Shown: piece by piece, positions 8,065 through 16,595 of the stretch
Layout: each line of letters opens with the position of its first letter
How positions within the stretch are numbered: position 1 is the stretch's first letter
Notes under the pieces: model-generated
Databases searched by the model: none
What the model was told of the DNA's origin: nothing
What the model saw: the letters and a program-made list of their open reading frames with translations, nothing else
Origin: Pseudomonas bijieensis
GTDB lineage: Bacteria; Pseudomonadota; Gammaproteobacteria; Pseudomonadales; Pseudomonadaceae
Direction: 5' to 3'
Length of the DNA: 64,000 nt
Assembly (NCBI RefSeq): GCF_013347965.1
Contig: NZ_CP048810.1
Location: 1,674,001-1,738,000 of the forward strand
Translations under genes and position numbers: made by a program

Positions 8065-8982
8065 ATGTCTCCCAGAGAAGCCACCTTAATCCAGCGCATC
8101 CACCGTGAACTGCTTGATCACAGTGACGAAGAGCTGGAATTGGAATTATCCGAAGACGGCCATGACCTGAACGCGCTGTTCGATGAGCACGTAGAAGAAG
8201 GTACTGAGAAGGATGCTCGAAGGACCTATTTCAGCGAACTGTTCCGCCTGCAAGGCGAACTGGTAAAACTGCAAAGCTGGGTGGTCAAGACGGGCCACAA
8301 AGTCGTGATCCTGTTCGAAGGGCGTGATGCCGCGGGAAAAGGCGGTGTGATCAAACGTATCACCCAACGCCTGAATCCCAGGGTCTGCCGGGTCGCCGCC
8401 CTACCCGCCCCCAACGACCGGGAACGTACCCAGTGGTACTTCCAGCGCTATGTCTCGCACCTGCCGGCGGCGGGCGAAATCGTGCTGTTTGACCGTAGTT
8501 GGTACAACCGTGCCGGGGTGGAACAAGTGATGGGGTTTTGCAACGAAGATCAGTACGAGGAGTTCTTCCGTACTGTACCGGAGTTCGAACGTATGCTCGC
8601 CCGCTCCGGCATCCAGTTGATCAAATACTGGTTCTCCATTTCCGACCAGGAACAGCATCTGCGCTTTCTCAGTCGCATCCATGATCCGCTCAAGCAATGG
8701 AAACTCAGCCCCATGGATCTGGAGTCCCGTCGGCGCTGGGAAGCCTACACCAAGGCCAAGGAAATCATGCTTGAACGCACCCACATCGCCGAAGCGCCGT
8801 GGTGGGTGGTACAAGCTGATGACAAAAAGAAAGCCAGGCTCAACTGCATCCATCACCTTCTCGGGCAGATGCCCTACGAAGAGGTGGAAATGCCGGTAAT
8901 CGAACTGCCGCAACGCGTCAGGCAGGAGGATTATTCCCGCAGCCCCACGCCGCCGGAACTCATCGTGCCTCAGGTCTATTAA
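8065..8982 (+). CDS. ppk2: Polyphosphate kinase 2 (PPK2 family)
   Basis: A 305-residue cytoplasmic kinase that transfers phosphate between polyphosphate and nucleotides, usually favouring GTP/ATP synthesis. Key motifs are the Walker A-like GRDAAGKGGVIKR (~residue 84), the lid segment with ALPAPNDRERTQWYFQRY, and Walker B LFDRSWYNRAGVE (~149). The ISDQEQHLRFLSRIHDPLKQWKLS segment is diagnostic of PPK2. The length fits a single-domain class I enzyme. ATG 8065 was preferred to an in-frame TTG at 8032; the ribosome site is weak. It is divergent from the Pho-boxed pst operon, which links phosphate uptake with polyphosphate use. Confidence 0.93.
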   Translation: MSPREATLIQRIHRELLDHSDEELELELSEDGHDLNALFDEHVEEGTEKDARRTYFSELFRLQGELVKLQSWVVKTGHKVVILFEGRDAAGKGGVIKRITQRLNPRVCRVAALPAPNDRERTQWYFQRYVSHLPAAGEIVLFDRSWYNRAGVEQVMGFCNEDQYEEFFRTVPEFERMLARSGIQLIKYWFSISDQEQHLRFLSRIHDPLKQWKLSPMDLESRRRWEAYTKAKEIMLERTHIAEAPWWVVQADDKKKARLNCIHHLLGQMPYEEVEMPVIELPQRVRQEDYSRSPTPPELIVPQVY

Positions 8983-9142
8983 GGTCAGCCAAATGGGCAC
9001 GCCGTTAAGGGCTTACGTGCGATTCACAAAATCCAATGGCGCGATGAGGGGCCCGAAGGGCTGCCGATCTGCTGGACCGGCCTGGACGAGCAGAACCCAA
9101 CCGGGCGGAATCAGTTATTTAAATTAATCATTGCTCCATGAA

Positions 9143-10075
9143 TCAAATCGACATCTGCTCGCTAGGAGAAAAGTCACCGAGCAACTCAATGAAGGACTGA
9201 CGCAACCAACGATTAGCCGGGTCATGATGAAAGCGCGTATGCCAATACAGGTGTATGTCATATCCGCAGATAGCCCAAGGCAGCGGGACCAGGCGCACAT
9301 TGGTAATTTCGGAGAACCGCCGGCCGACTGCCAGTGGGACGGTGGCGATCATGTCGGACTCGGCCACCAGGAACGGCACGCCCATGAACCGTGGCAGGCT
9401 GAACCGCACCCGTCGTGTTACGCCGTGGGAGGCCAGCTCCTTATCCAGCACACCCATGCCGCGCCCCTCGGCCTGGACGGCGACATGCACGGCGGCCTGG
9501 TATTGCTCGGCGCTTATGGTGTCGCCGATGGTGGGATGATCGCTGCGCACTATGCACACGAAAGAGTGGCTGTACAGCGCCCGATGCCGGATCGAGGTGT
9601 TGAGCAGACGAGGGAAATAGCCAATGGCCGCGTCGACCTCGCCAGCGTCCAAGCCCTCTTCCAATTGCTCGGAGGACAACGCCTGAGTGCGAATTCTCAG
9701 CTTCGGCGCCGTTTTGTCGAGCATGCGCATCAGCCGTGGCAGGAACACCATTTCACCGATATCCGACATGCACAACACTAACTGGCGATCCGAGTGTTCG
9801 GCGACGAATCCCGTGGACGGCAGTACCTCGCTACTGACCATCTCCAGAATGCGTTGCACCGGCTCGGCGATCTGCAAGGCTCTCGCGGTGGGCTGCATAC
9901 CATGGGAGGTACGGATGAACAAAGGATCGTCGAATAGCGTCCGTAACTTGCCCAGGGCGAAACTCATGGCAGGTTGACTGAGCCCCATGAGATCCCCGGC
10001 CAGGGTCACGCTTTGCTTTTTGCGCAACGCATCGAAGACTTTCAATAGGTTGAGGTCGACGTCCTTGATATCCAT
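9143..10075 (-). CDS. LysR-family transcriptional regulator (NodD/LinR-like group)
   Basis: A 310-residue regulator. Residues 1-62 hold the LysR winged helix-turn-helix (DLNLLKVFDALRKKQSVTLAGDLMGLSQPAMSFALGKLR is split here by length limits: the recognition helix is SQPAMSFALGKLR). The rest is a LysR effector-binding domain starting near residue 90. The start is the ATG at 10075; the longer open frame runs on through the neighbouring gene and was rejected. It is divergent from the IlvD/Edd gene, with two perfect palindromes in the 123-bp gap, so it most likely controls that operon in response to its substrate or an intermediate. Confidence 0.9.
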   Translation of the reverse strand: MDIKDVDLNLLKVFDALRKKQSVTLAGDLMGLSQPAMSFALGKLRTLFDDPLFIRTSHGMQPTARALQIAEPVQRILEMVSSEVLPSTGFVAEHSDRQLVLCMSDIGEMVFLPRLMRMLDKTAPKLRIRTQALSSEQLEEGLDAGEVDAAIGYFPRLLNTSIRHRALYSHSFVCIVRSDHPTIGDTISAEQYQAAVHVAVQAEGRGMGVLDKELASHGVTRRVRFSLPRFMGVPFLVAESDMIATVPLAVGRRFSEITNVRLVPLPWAICGYDIHLYWHTRFHHDPANRWLRQSFIELLGDFSPSEQMSI

Positions 10076-10115
10076 ATTTTGGATTTTATCTATAAGTGAA
10101 ATAAGGTTTTCGGAT

Positions 10116-10163
10116 TCTAGGCCGACGCCTAGACTCGGCACAAGATGGTTAACGTGATTAACC
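10116..10163. promoter_or_regulatory. Two palindromes between LysR regulator and dehydratase operon
   Basis: The divergent intergenic region contains TCTAGGC-CGAC-GCCTAGA (10116-10133), a perfect inverted repeat with the size of a LysR recognition site, and GGTTAA-CGTGA-TTAACC (10147-10163), a second perfect repeat nearer to the dehydratase start. By analogy with LysR regulators the first could be the recognition site and the second an activation site or a site for another regulator. No binding data exist here. Confidence 0.55.
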
Positions 10164-10198
10164 GGATTGGCATTCTTATAACAATAACGGAGCACCCC

Positions 10199-11911
10199 AT
10201 GCCCAAGAAGCTGCGCAGCAATTTCCCTTACGGGTCCTATTTGTGGGCTGTGCGCGCCGCCCAGTGGCGCGCCTTGGGGATCGATGAGAGCGAGCTGGAG
10301 AAACCCAAGATCGCTATCGTGAACTCGTCGTCCAACCTGGCGATCTGCTTCAGCCATCTGGATGGCATCGCCAATGCCCTCAAGCAATCGATACGCGATG
10401 CCGGCGCCCTGCCCTTCGAAATTCGTACTGCCGCTCCCAGTGACTTCATCACCGGCGCTGGTGCCGGGGGTGCCTATATGCTCGCTGCCCGCGACCTCAT
10501 CACCAATGATATCGAAGTCGCGGTCGAAGGGGCTCAACTCGACGGCATGATCTGCCTGGCCTCCTGCGACAAGACCGTACCCGGTCAACTGATGGCCGCC
10601 GCCCGCCTGAATATTCCGACGCTGGTGGTGGTCTGTGGCTACCAGCCGAGTGGCGAATACAACGGTAAGCATGTCGATATCGAAGACGTGTTCATCAGTT
10701 CCATGCACGTGGTCACAGGCAAGCTACCGGTCGAGGAATTGGCCGGCATGGCCCGCAATGCCATCAAGGGCCCTGGGGTCTGCTCGGGGATGGGCACCGC
10801 CAACTCGATGCACCTGGTGTGTGAAGCCCTTGGCATGGCTTTGCCCGGCAGCGCGCCCATCGCGGCCAACAGCCGGCAGATGTTCGACTTCGTGCACCAA
10901 GCCGGCCAACGCATTGTGGAAATGGTCGAAGAAGACCTCAAACCTCGCGATATCCTCACCCCAGAGGCCTTCGCCAATGCAGTGGCGACCATTCTCGCCG
11001 CGGGCGGCTCCGTCAATACCATCAAGCATATGCAGGCGGTGGCAGCCGAAGGCGGAGTCGACGTGGACGTCTACCAGCTCTTCAGGGACCTGGGCAAACA
11101 GGTGCCTGTGCTGGTTGGCGTACGGCCGGTGGGTGAACATAGCATCGAGCAAATGGAAGCCGCAGGCGGTGGGCGTGGGCTGCTCAAGCGCCTGGAGCCC
11201 TTGCTGCATGGCGATGCATTGACGGTCACCGGCAAAACCCTGACGCAGAACCTGCACGGGGTAATCGTCAGCGACGATGCAGTGATCCGCCCGCTGGACA
11301 ACCCCTTCGCCACCCAGCCAGCCATCGTGATGCTGCGCGGCAATATCGCGCCCCAGGCAGGCATCGTCAAATACGGCATCGACCCGCAGAAGATGCGCCG
11401 CTTCGAGGGACCTGCGATCTGTTTCGAACGCTCCGCCGATGCCATCGAAGCCTTGCAGGATGGGCGCATCCAGCCCGGCCATGTGGTGGTCATGCGCGGC
11501 GCCGGAGTGCGCGGCGGCCCGGCCATGGGCGGCGGCGCCTCGAAAGTGGTGTTCGCCATTGACGGCGCCGGGTTGGGCGACCACGTGGCCATGCTGACTG
11601 ACGGTCATCTTTCAGGGTTGGTGTGCAAGGGCCTGGTCGTGGCTGAAGTCGCTCCTGAAGCAGCCGTCGGCGGACCATTGGCGCTGGTCGAGGACGGCGA
11701 CATCGTCACCATCGACCTGGACCTCAACACCCTCGATGCCAATATCAGCGAAACCGAGATGCAAGCACGGCGTGCCCGTTGGCGGCCTTTGGCGCCACAG
11801 TTCGGCGGCGGGTGGCTGGACATCTACCGCAATAACGTGTCGTCCATGGAGCACGGTGCGGTCCTGATCAAACCGCTGGACATCAGCCGTTCGGGAGAAC
11901 AGCCGCAATGA
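10199..11911 (+). CDS. IlvD/Edd-family dehydratase
   Basis: A 570-residue iron-sulfur dehydratase. The family cysteine motifs are present: ASCDKTVPGQLMAAARLN (~residue 121) and GVCSGMGTANSMHLVCEALG (~193), together with PGSAPIAANSRQM and the C-terminal GGPAMGGG and DGHLSG motifs. Members remove water from dihydroxy acids such as 2,3-dihydroxy-isovalerate, 6-phosphogluconate or sugar acids (arabinonate, xylonate). In a catabolic setting the sugar-acid or hydroxy-acid branch is more likely than branched-chain amino acid synthesis. ATG 10199 has a ribosome site (CGGAG) and was preferred to upstream starts in the same frame. The stop overlaps the next ATG by four bases. Confidence 0.85.
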   Translation: MPKKLRSNFPYGSYLWAVRAAQWRALGIDESELEKPKIAIVNSSSNLAICFSHLDGIANALKQSIRDAGALPFEIRTAAPSDFITGAGAGGAYMLAARDLITNDIEVAVEGAQLDGMICLASCDKTVPGQLMAAARLNIPTLVVVCGYQPSGEYNGKHVDIEDVFISSMHVVTGKLPVEELAGMARNAIKGPGVCSGMGTANSMHLVCEALGMALPGSAPIAANSRQMFDFVHQAGQRIVEMVEEDLKPRDILTPEAFANAVATILAAGGSVNTIKHMQAVAAEGGVDVDVYQLFRDLGKQVPVLVGVRPVGEHSIEQMEAAGGGRGLLKRLEPLLHGDALTVTGKTLTQNLHGVIVSDDAVIRPLDNPFATQPAIVMLRGNIAPQAGIVKYGIDPQKMRRFEGPAICFERSADAIEALQDGRIQPGHVVVMRGAGVRGGPAMGGGASKVVFAIDGAGLGDHVAMLTDGHLSGLVCKGLVVAEVAPEAAVGGPLALVEDGDIVTIDLDLNTLDANISETEMQARRARWRPLAPQFGGGWLDIYRNNVSSMEHGAVLIKPLDISRSGEQPQ

Positions 11912-13191
11912 GATTGCGCGACGACGAGAAAGCCATGCTCGCCGGCGACCAAGGTCCGGCGGTGCAAAAAGCCATGGATTTGCTGGTGCGTTATGGCGAG
12001 GCCCTGGACGCAGAATGTCTGGTGGACACGCGCAATGTGGCCGGAACCATCGGTGCCACCACCCCGTTCCTGCGTCAGTACGCCGAGCGCGAGGGAGGCA
12101 TGGACGCGGTGTTCAGCGAGTTCAATCTCGACAGCGCCGAGGTGGTCAGAATCCCCAAGGTCAAGGTCTTCAGCAGTCACCTGCAACAGGGCATCGACCC
12201 TCGGCATGCCGAACGCCAAGGCATCTCGCAGGATGTGGTGCGCATTTATGAAACCGGCCAGGCCTATAGCAGCGGCCTGGGTGTGCAACCGTTGAATACC
12301 TGCACGCCCTATCAAGTCGGCAACGTACCAGTGAAAGGCGAGCACTGCGCGTGGATGGAATCCTCCGCCGTGATCTACATCAACTCAGTACTCGGCGCCC
12401 GCACCAATGCCGAGGGCCGCGAAAGCACCGGCGCAGCGATGCTGACCGGCAAGATTCCCTATTGGGGCCTGCACCTGGACGAGAACCGTCGCGGTACCCA
12501 CCTGATCCAGTTGGATATAGACGTGAGCACCACGGCCGACTGGGGACTGCTTGGCTACTGGGTCGGTGAACAGGTGCAGGATTGCATCCCGGTCATCGAA
12601 GGCGTGAGCCATCAGCCCAACCTGGCGCGTCTCAAGCACTTTGGCGCGGCGGCGGCTTCCAGCGGTGGCGTGGAAATGTACCACCTGGTCGGGGTCACAC
12701 CTGAAGCACGCACTCGCGAGCAAGCGTTCGGCGCCTCCCGGCCTTCAGCCACGTTGCGCTTTGGTGAAGCCGAACGGCGCTGGGCCTACGAGCAAGTCAA
12801 CGTCACGGCGCGCGATGCACAAGTCGATTTCGTCATGCTCGGCTGCCCGCATTACAGCCTCGAACAAATCTGGGAAGTCTGCCAACTGCTGGAAGGCCAG
12901 CGTCTGAGTGCGAACACCGAGCTCTGGATATTTACCGCCGCGTCGATCAAGCAACTGGCAGACGTGGCCGGTTACACCCACATCATTGAGCAGGCAGGTG
13001 GGCATGTGATGACCGATACCTGCTCGGCAATCGGCAAGGTGCTGCCCAAGGGCACGCGCGTGGCGGCCGTGGACTCGGCCAAGCAGGCCCATTACCTGCC
13101 GGCAATCATGGGCATCCAGGCGTGGTTCGGCACCACCGCAGAATGCGTCCAGGCGGCCATCGATGGCCGTTGGAAAGGAGTACTGAAATGA
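11908..13191 (+). CDS. Aconitase X, large (catalytic) subunit
   Basis: A 427-residue protein of the aconitase X family. The conserved block NTCTPYQVGNVPVKGEHC, then ESSAVIYINSVLGARTN (~residues 130-170), is typical, and a late MTDTCSAIGKVLPKG segment supplies another cysteine likely to bind the iron-sulfur cluster. Characterised bacterial AcnX enzymes are cis-3-hydroxy-L-proline dehydratases; archaeal ones act on mevalonate 5-phosphate. It overlaps the IlvD/Edd gene by ATGA and the small-subunit gene by ATGA, so the three are made together. The substrate is unknown: no proline-specific reductase or racemase gene is nearby, which leaves hydroxyproline possible but unproven. Confidence 0.85.
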   Translation: MRLRDDEKAMLAGDQGPAVQKAMDLLVRYGEALDAECLVDTRNVAGTIGATTPFLRQYAEREGGMDAVFSEFNLDSAEVVRIPKVKVFSSHLQQGIDPRHAERQGISQDVVRIYETGQAYSSGLGVQPLNTCTPYQVGNVPVKGEHCAWMESSAVIYINSVLGARTNAEGRESTGAAMLTGKIPYWGLHLDENRRGTHLIQLDIDVSTTADWGLLGYWVGEQVQDCIPVIEGVSHQPNLARLKHFGAAAASSGGVEMYHLVGVTPEARTREQAFGASRPSATLRFGEAERRWAYEQVNVTARDAQVDFVMLGCPHYSLEQIWEVCQLLEGQRLSANTELWIFTAASIKQLADVAGYTHIIEQAGGHVMTDTCSAIGKVLPKGTRVAAVDSAKQAHYLPAIMGIQAWFGTTAECVQAAIDGRWKGVLK

Positions 13192-13670
13192 GCGCAACCT
13201 TTACGCTCCGAGGCCGCAAGGTTGTCGGCGGCTGCTTCGAAGGCGAAGCCTTGGTGACCCGTGACCGCATCTCCGGCTGGGGTGGCATCGACCCGCGCAG
13301 CGGCACTGTCATCGAGACGCGCCACGAGCTCAAGGGCATCAGTTTCGCCGGCAAGGTCCTCGTGTTTCCCGGCGCCAAGGGGTCTTCCGGCTGGTCCTCG
13401 CAGTTCCATGTCGCCCGTCTCGCTGGCGTCGCGCCTGGCGCCATGTTGTTCAATGAAATGACGGCGAAAATGGGCCTTGGTGCCGTTGTCGTCCATGCAC
13501 CAGCCATGACCGACTTCAACGAGGACCCGCTGAACCGGATTCGCACCGGGGATTGGGTCCGCGTCGATGCCGACGCCGGGACCGTCGAAGTGATCCCGCG
13601 TCAATCGCGTACCGATCTATCCACACAGCCACAGCCGCCCGGCCTGGAACGAACGCGAAACCCGTCGTAA
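13188..13670 (+). CDS. Aconitase X, small (swivel) subunit, DUF126
   Basis: A 160-residue swivel-domain partner of the aconitase X large subunit. The segment LVFPGAKGSSGWSSQFHVAR (~residues 63-82) carries the GSS loop whose serine lies in the active site of AcnX enzymes, and the family signature GRKVVGGCFEGEALVT starts the protein. Bacterial AcnX occurs as one fused chain or as two subunits; here it is split. The ATG at 13188 overlaps the large-subunit stop (ATGA). The last ~20 residues (Q/P/R-rich) extend beyond the usual domain end. Confidence 0.88.
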   Translation: MSATFTLRGRKVVGGCFEGEALVTRDRISGWGGIDPRSGTVIETRHELKGISFAGKVLVFPGAKGSSGWSSQFHVARLAGVAPGAMLFNEMTAKMGLGAVVVHAPAMTDFNEDPLNRIRTGDWVRVDADAGTVEVIPRQSRTDLSTQPQPPGLERTRNPS

Positions 13671-13761
13671 CCCGAATATGACTGCCGAAACACCTGCTCC
13701 CGTGGCCCTAGGTCAACGGGCTCGGGCTCGGCTACCCTGTTGACACCTCAAAGGTAGTTTT

Positions 13762-15039
13762 ATGGCTCATGTTATTCGCACGGTACGCCGTACCAGCGCC
13801 CTCACCGCCCAACGCTTGCAGGCCGACGTATGCATCGCCGGGGCCGGTATCTCCGGTATTTCAGCCGCCCTCGAGGCCGCCGCGCTCGGCAAGCGCGTGG
13901 TGCTGTTCGACGCCCTGCCGATGCTCGGCGGCCAAGCGGTCGGCTCGATCATCGGCACCTTCTGCGGACTGTTCTCCAATGGTCCGAACCGCCAACTGCT
14001 GACCCATGGCATTGCCGACGGTATCCTTCGCGACCTGGGTGCCTCGGGAGACTTGCACCAGGCCATCGGGCCATTGACCACAGTGGTTTACTACGACGAA
14101 GTCGCCCTCGGTCGCTGGATTGGCCAAAAGGTGCTCGACGCAGGCATCACCGTAGTGCTCGGTGCGGTGTTACGTGATGTAGTGCGCGAAGGCACGCGGG
14201 TCCAGGAAGTGGAGTTGGCCACACGCTATGGCGACGTGCGCGTGGCGGCCAACGGTTTCATCGATGCCAGTGGTGATGCGGCACTGGTGTGGAACGCGGG
14301 ACTCGCCTGTCGCGAGCCGGATACGCCAATCTATGGCACCCAAATGTTCGTCCTTGAACATATCAACGAAGCCCACTTGCCCACCCGTGCGCAATTCACC
14401 GAACGGGTCAAGCAAAAGGCCAAGAGCTACGGGATCGAACGCGATGACGGCTTGTTCTTCCAATTTCCTGGACGCGGCACGGCGGCCTTCAACATGACAC
14501 ACATCGAAACGCCCCTGGACCCCGTCGCCGCCTCTCACGTCGCCATCGCCGGGCGCCAGCAGGTGGACCAAGTGATCCACTTCCTCCAATCGGAGTACCC
14601 CGAGGCTTATGGCAAGGCCAAAGTGCGGGCGTATGCGTTGCCAGGCATTCGCCAGACTCGCTGGATCGTCGGACATCACCATCTGACAACTGACGAAGTG
14701 CGGGCTGCGACGATGTTCCCGGATGCGGTAGCACGTACCTCCTGGCCAGTGGAATTACACGGCAATACCAGCGGTTACCAGTGGGAGCCCTTTGGTGACG
14801 ATCACATCCACAGCGTGCCGCTGCGCAGCATGCTTCCCCAAGGCAGCGATAACCTGGTCGTCGCCGGCCGCTGCATAGACGCCGATGCAGCCGCGCTGTC
14901 GAGCGTCCGCGTGATGGGGCCGTGTATCGCGATGGGGGCCGCCGCCGCTCATGCGCTGGATCTCGCAGGCCCCAACGGCAGGTTGAGTGACATACCCGCC
15001 CAGGCATTGCGTGAGCGGCTGGCGTTCAATCTGGAATAG
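13762..15039 (+). CDS. FAD-dependent oxidoreductase (FAD_oxidored family)
   Basis: A 425-residue soluble flavoprotein. The N-terminal dinucleotide motif is CIAGAGISGISAALEAA (~residue 25), followed by the family-specific LPMLGGQAVGSIIGTF and, near the C-terminus, NLVVAGRCIDADAAALSSVR with GPCIAMGAAAAHA, which close the FAD site. Members of this group (PF12831-type) often oxidise hydroxylated or unsaturated intermediates in catabolic clusters. It follows the AcnX small subunit by 91 bp and precedes the first MFS gene by 78 bp, all on the plus strand, so a single operon is likely. The reaction is not known. Confidence 0.85.
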   Translation: MAHVIRTVRRTSALTAQRLQADVCIAGAGISGISAALEAAALGKRVVLFDALPMLGGQAVGSIIGTFCGLFSNGPNRQLLTHGIADGILRDLGASGDLHQAIGPLTTVVYYDEVALGRWIGQKVLDAGITVVLGAVLRDVVREGTRVQEVELATRYGDVRVAANGFIDASGDAALVWNAGLACREPDTPIYGTQMFVLEHINEAHLPTRAQFTERVKQKAKSYGIERDDGLFFQFPGRGTAAFNMTHIETPLDPVAASHVAIAGRQQVDQVIHFLQSEYPEAYGKAKVRAYALPGIRQTRWIVGHHHLTTDEVRAATMFPDAVARTSWPVELHGNTSGYQWEPFGDDHIHSVPLRSMLPQGSDNLVVAGRCIDADAAALSSVRVMGPCIAMGAAAAHALDLAGPNGRLSDIPAQALRERLAFNLE

Positions 15040-15117
15040 TTTCAAGCGGTTCGACGCGCCCGCCGTGCAGAGCGGGCGCCACTCCAACAACAATAAAAAA
15101 TGCAGTGGAGAACGCAC

Positions 15118-16482
15118 ATGTCACAGCCCCGTACCCTGGATGTCGCGGCACTTATAGAAGGCCGCAAGTTGTCACGCTTCAACTACGTGGTGATTCTGGT
15201 CTCGGTATTGATCACCTTCCTCGACGGCTTCGATTTGCTGGTGCTCTCGCACACCGCTTCCTACATCGCCGATGAGGTCGGCCTGGACAAGATCCAACTG
15301 GGTGAAATCTTCTCCATCGGCCTGTTGGGCATGATGCTGGGCGGTTTTTTCTTCGGTTATCTGGGTGATCGTATCGGACGGCGTCCCACGATTCTGTTCT
15401 CCACGTGCTCGTTCGGCCTGTTGACGCTACTGTTTGTCATGGCCGACAGCTACGAATCGCTGATGGTCCTGCGTTTTTTCAATGGCTTCGCCCTGGGCGC
15501 CATGCTGCCATTGTGCTGGGCCCTGAACATCGAGTTCGTCCCCAAGCGTTATCGCTCCACAGTGGTCACTGTCATCATGGTCGGGTTCAGCCTCGGCAGC
15601 GCGATGGCCGGCCCGCTGACGGTGTGGCTGGCGCCGCATATCGGCTGGCAGGGCGTGTTCGTGTTCGGCGGCGTGGTCACGCTGTTCGCCTGGGTGCTGT
15701 TGTGGTTCACCCTGCCTGAATCAGTTCGTTTCCTGGCCAGCAAGCGTAAGGCACCGGAGAAAATCGCGGCGATTCTCAAGCGCATGGATCCGCAGCTGGA
15801 TGTGCGCCCCACTGACCAGTTCCTCCTGTTGGACGAGCCGGATATCGGTCGCCAGGCATTTCGAGTCAGCCAGTTGTTCATCGGTCGCTTGAAATGGATC
15901 ACACCCATGATCTGGCTGGGCTACTCCGCCAGTTCCATGGCCATGTACTTCCTCGCCTCCTGGAGCCCTCTGGTCTATCAATACGCAGGATTCGATCGCG
16001 CGACAGCGTCGTGGGTCAGCTCCATAGCCTCGTTCAGCGGCGCGATGGCGGGCCTGGCGATGATGCGCTTCGTCGATACCCGTGGACCGTACATGGTGAT
16101 GATCTATCCGCTGCTGGCCTTGCCCTTCCTGCTGGTACTGGGCATCACCGGCATGCAGGGCACCGCGTTCCTGATGCTGAGCCTGGTCGGCGGCGTGTTC
16201 GTCAAAGGCTCCCACTATGGAATCCTCAGCATTGCCGGGATCTTCTACCCCAGTGCCATTCGCGCCAATGGCGCCGGCTGGGCCACCTCCATCGCCAAAA
16301 TCGGCTCGATCCTAGGTCCATTGCTGGGCGCTTATGTACTTAACAGCGGCCTGCCGGTGGTCAAGAGTTTCCTGGTCCTGGCGATCTGCCCTGCCGTGCT
16401 GGCAGCCTGCGCGTTTGTCATCGGTCACCTGACTCGCCGCCACCCGGCAGCAGCCCCGTTGCCCGCCTCATCACAAACCTGA
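15118..16482 (+). CDS. MFS transporter, aromatic acid/hydroxy-acid symporter type
   Basis: A 454-residue inner-membrane carrier with 12 expected helices. The first-loop motif GYLGDRIGRRPT (~residues 80-91) and the DGFD segment in helix 1 (LITFLDGFDLLVLSH) match the AAHS family of proton-coupled carboxylate importers (PcaK, MhpT, BenK). ATG 15118 was chosen because it restores the normal N-terminus (MSQPRTLDVAALIEGRK). It closely resembles the second MFS protein at 17.9 kb and probably arose with it by duplication around the OprD gene. It is expected to import the substrate of the dehydratase cluster. Confidence 0.88.
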   Translation: MSQPRTLDVAALIEGRKLSRFNYVVILVSVLITFLDGFDLLVLSHTASYIADEVGLDKIQLGEIFSIGLLGMMLGGFFFGYLGDRIGRRPTILFSTCSFGLLTLLFVMADSYESLMVLRFFNGFALGAMLPLCWALNIEFVPKRYRSTVVTVIMVGFSLGSAMAGPLTVWLAPHIGWQGVFVFGGVVTLFAWVLLWFTLPESVRFLASKRKAPEKIAAILKRMDPQLDVRPTDQFLLLDEPDIGRQAFRVSQLFIGRLKWITPMIWLGYSASSMAMYFLASWSPLVYQYAGFDRATASWVSSIASFSGAMAGLAMMRFVDTRGPYMVMIYPLLALPFLLVLGITGMQGTAFLMLSLVGGVFVKGSHYGILSIAGIFYPSAIRANGAGWATSIAKIGSILGPLLGAYVLNSGLPVVKSFLVLAICPAVLAACAFVIGHLTRRHPAAAPLPASSQT

Positions 16483-16595
16483 ACGTCCCCGGCTGATTCA
16501 CAACGCCTGAAGCAGGCAGCCCTTACCGCGTCGTCATCGGCGCGGTCAGGCAACGCTCGTCCTGAATAAACCTACTTATCCTGAGACCAATAAAA

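Noticed and set aside
9143..10708. 521-residue version of the LysR gene
   Set aside because: The first ~210 residues are the shadow of the IlvD/Edd gene; the standard LysR N-terminus is at 10075.
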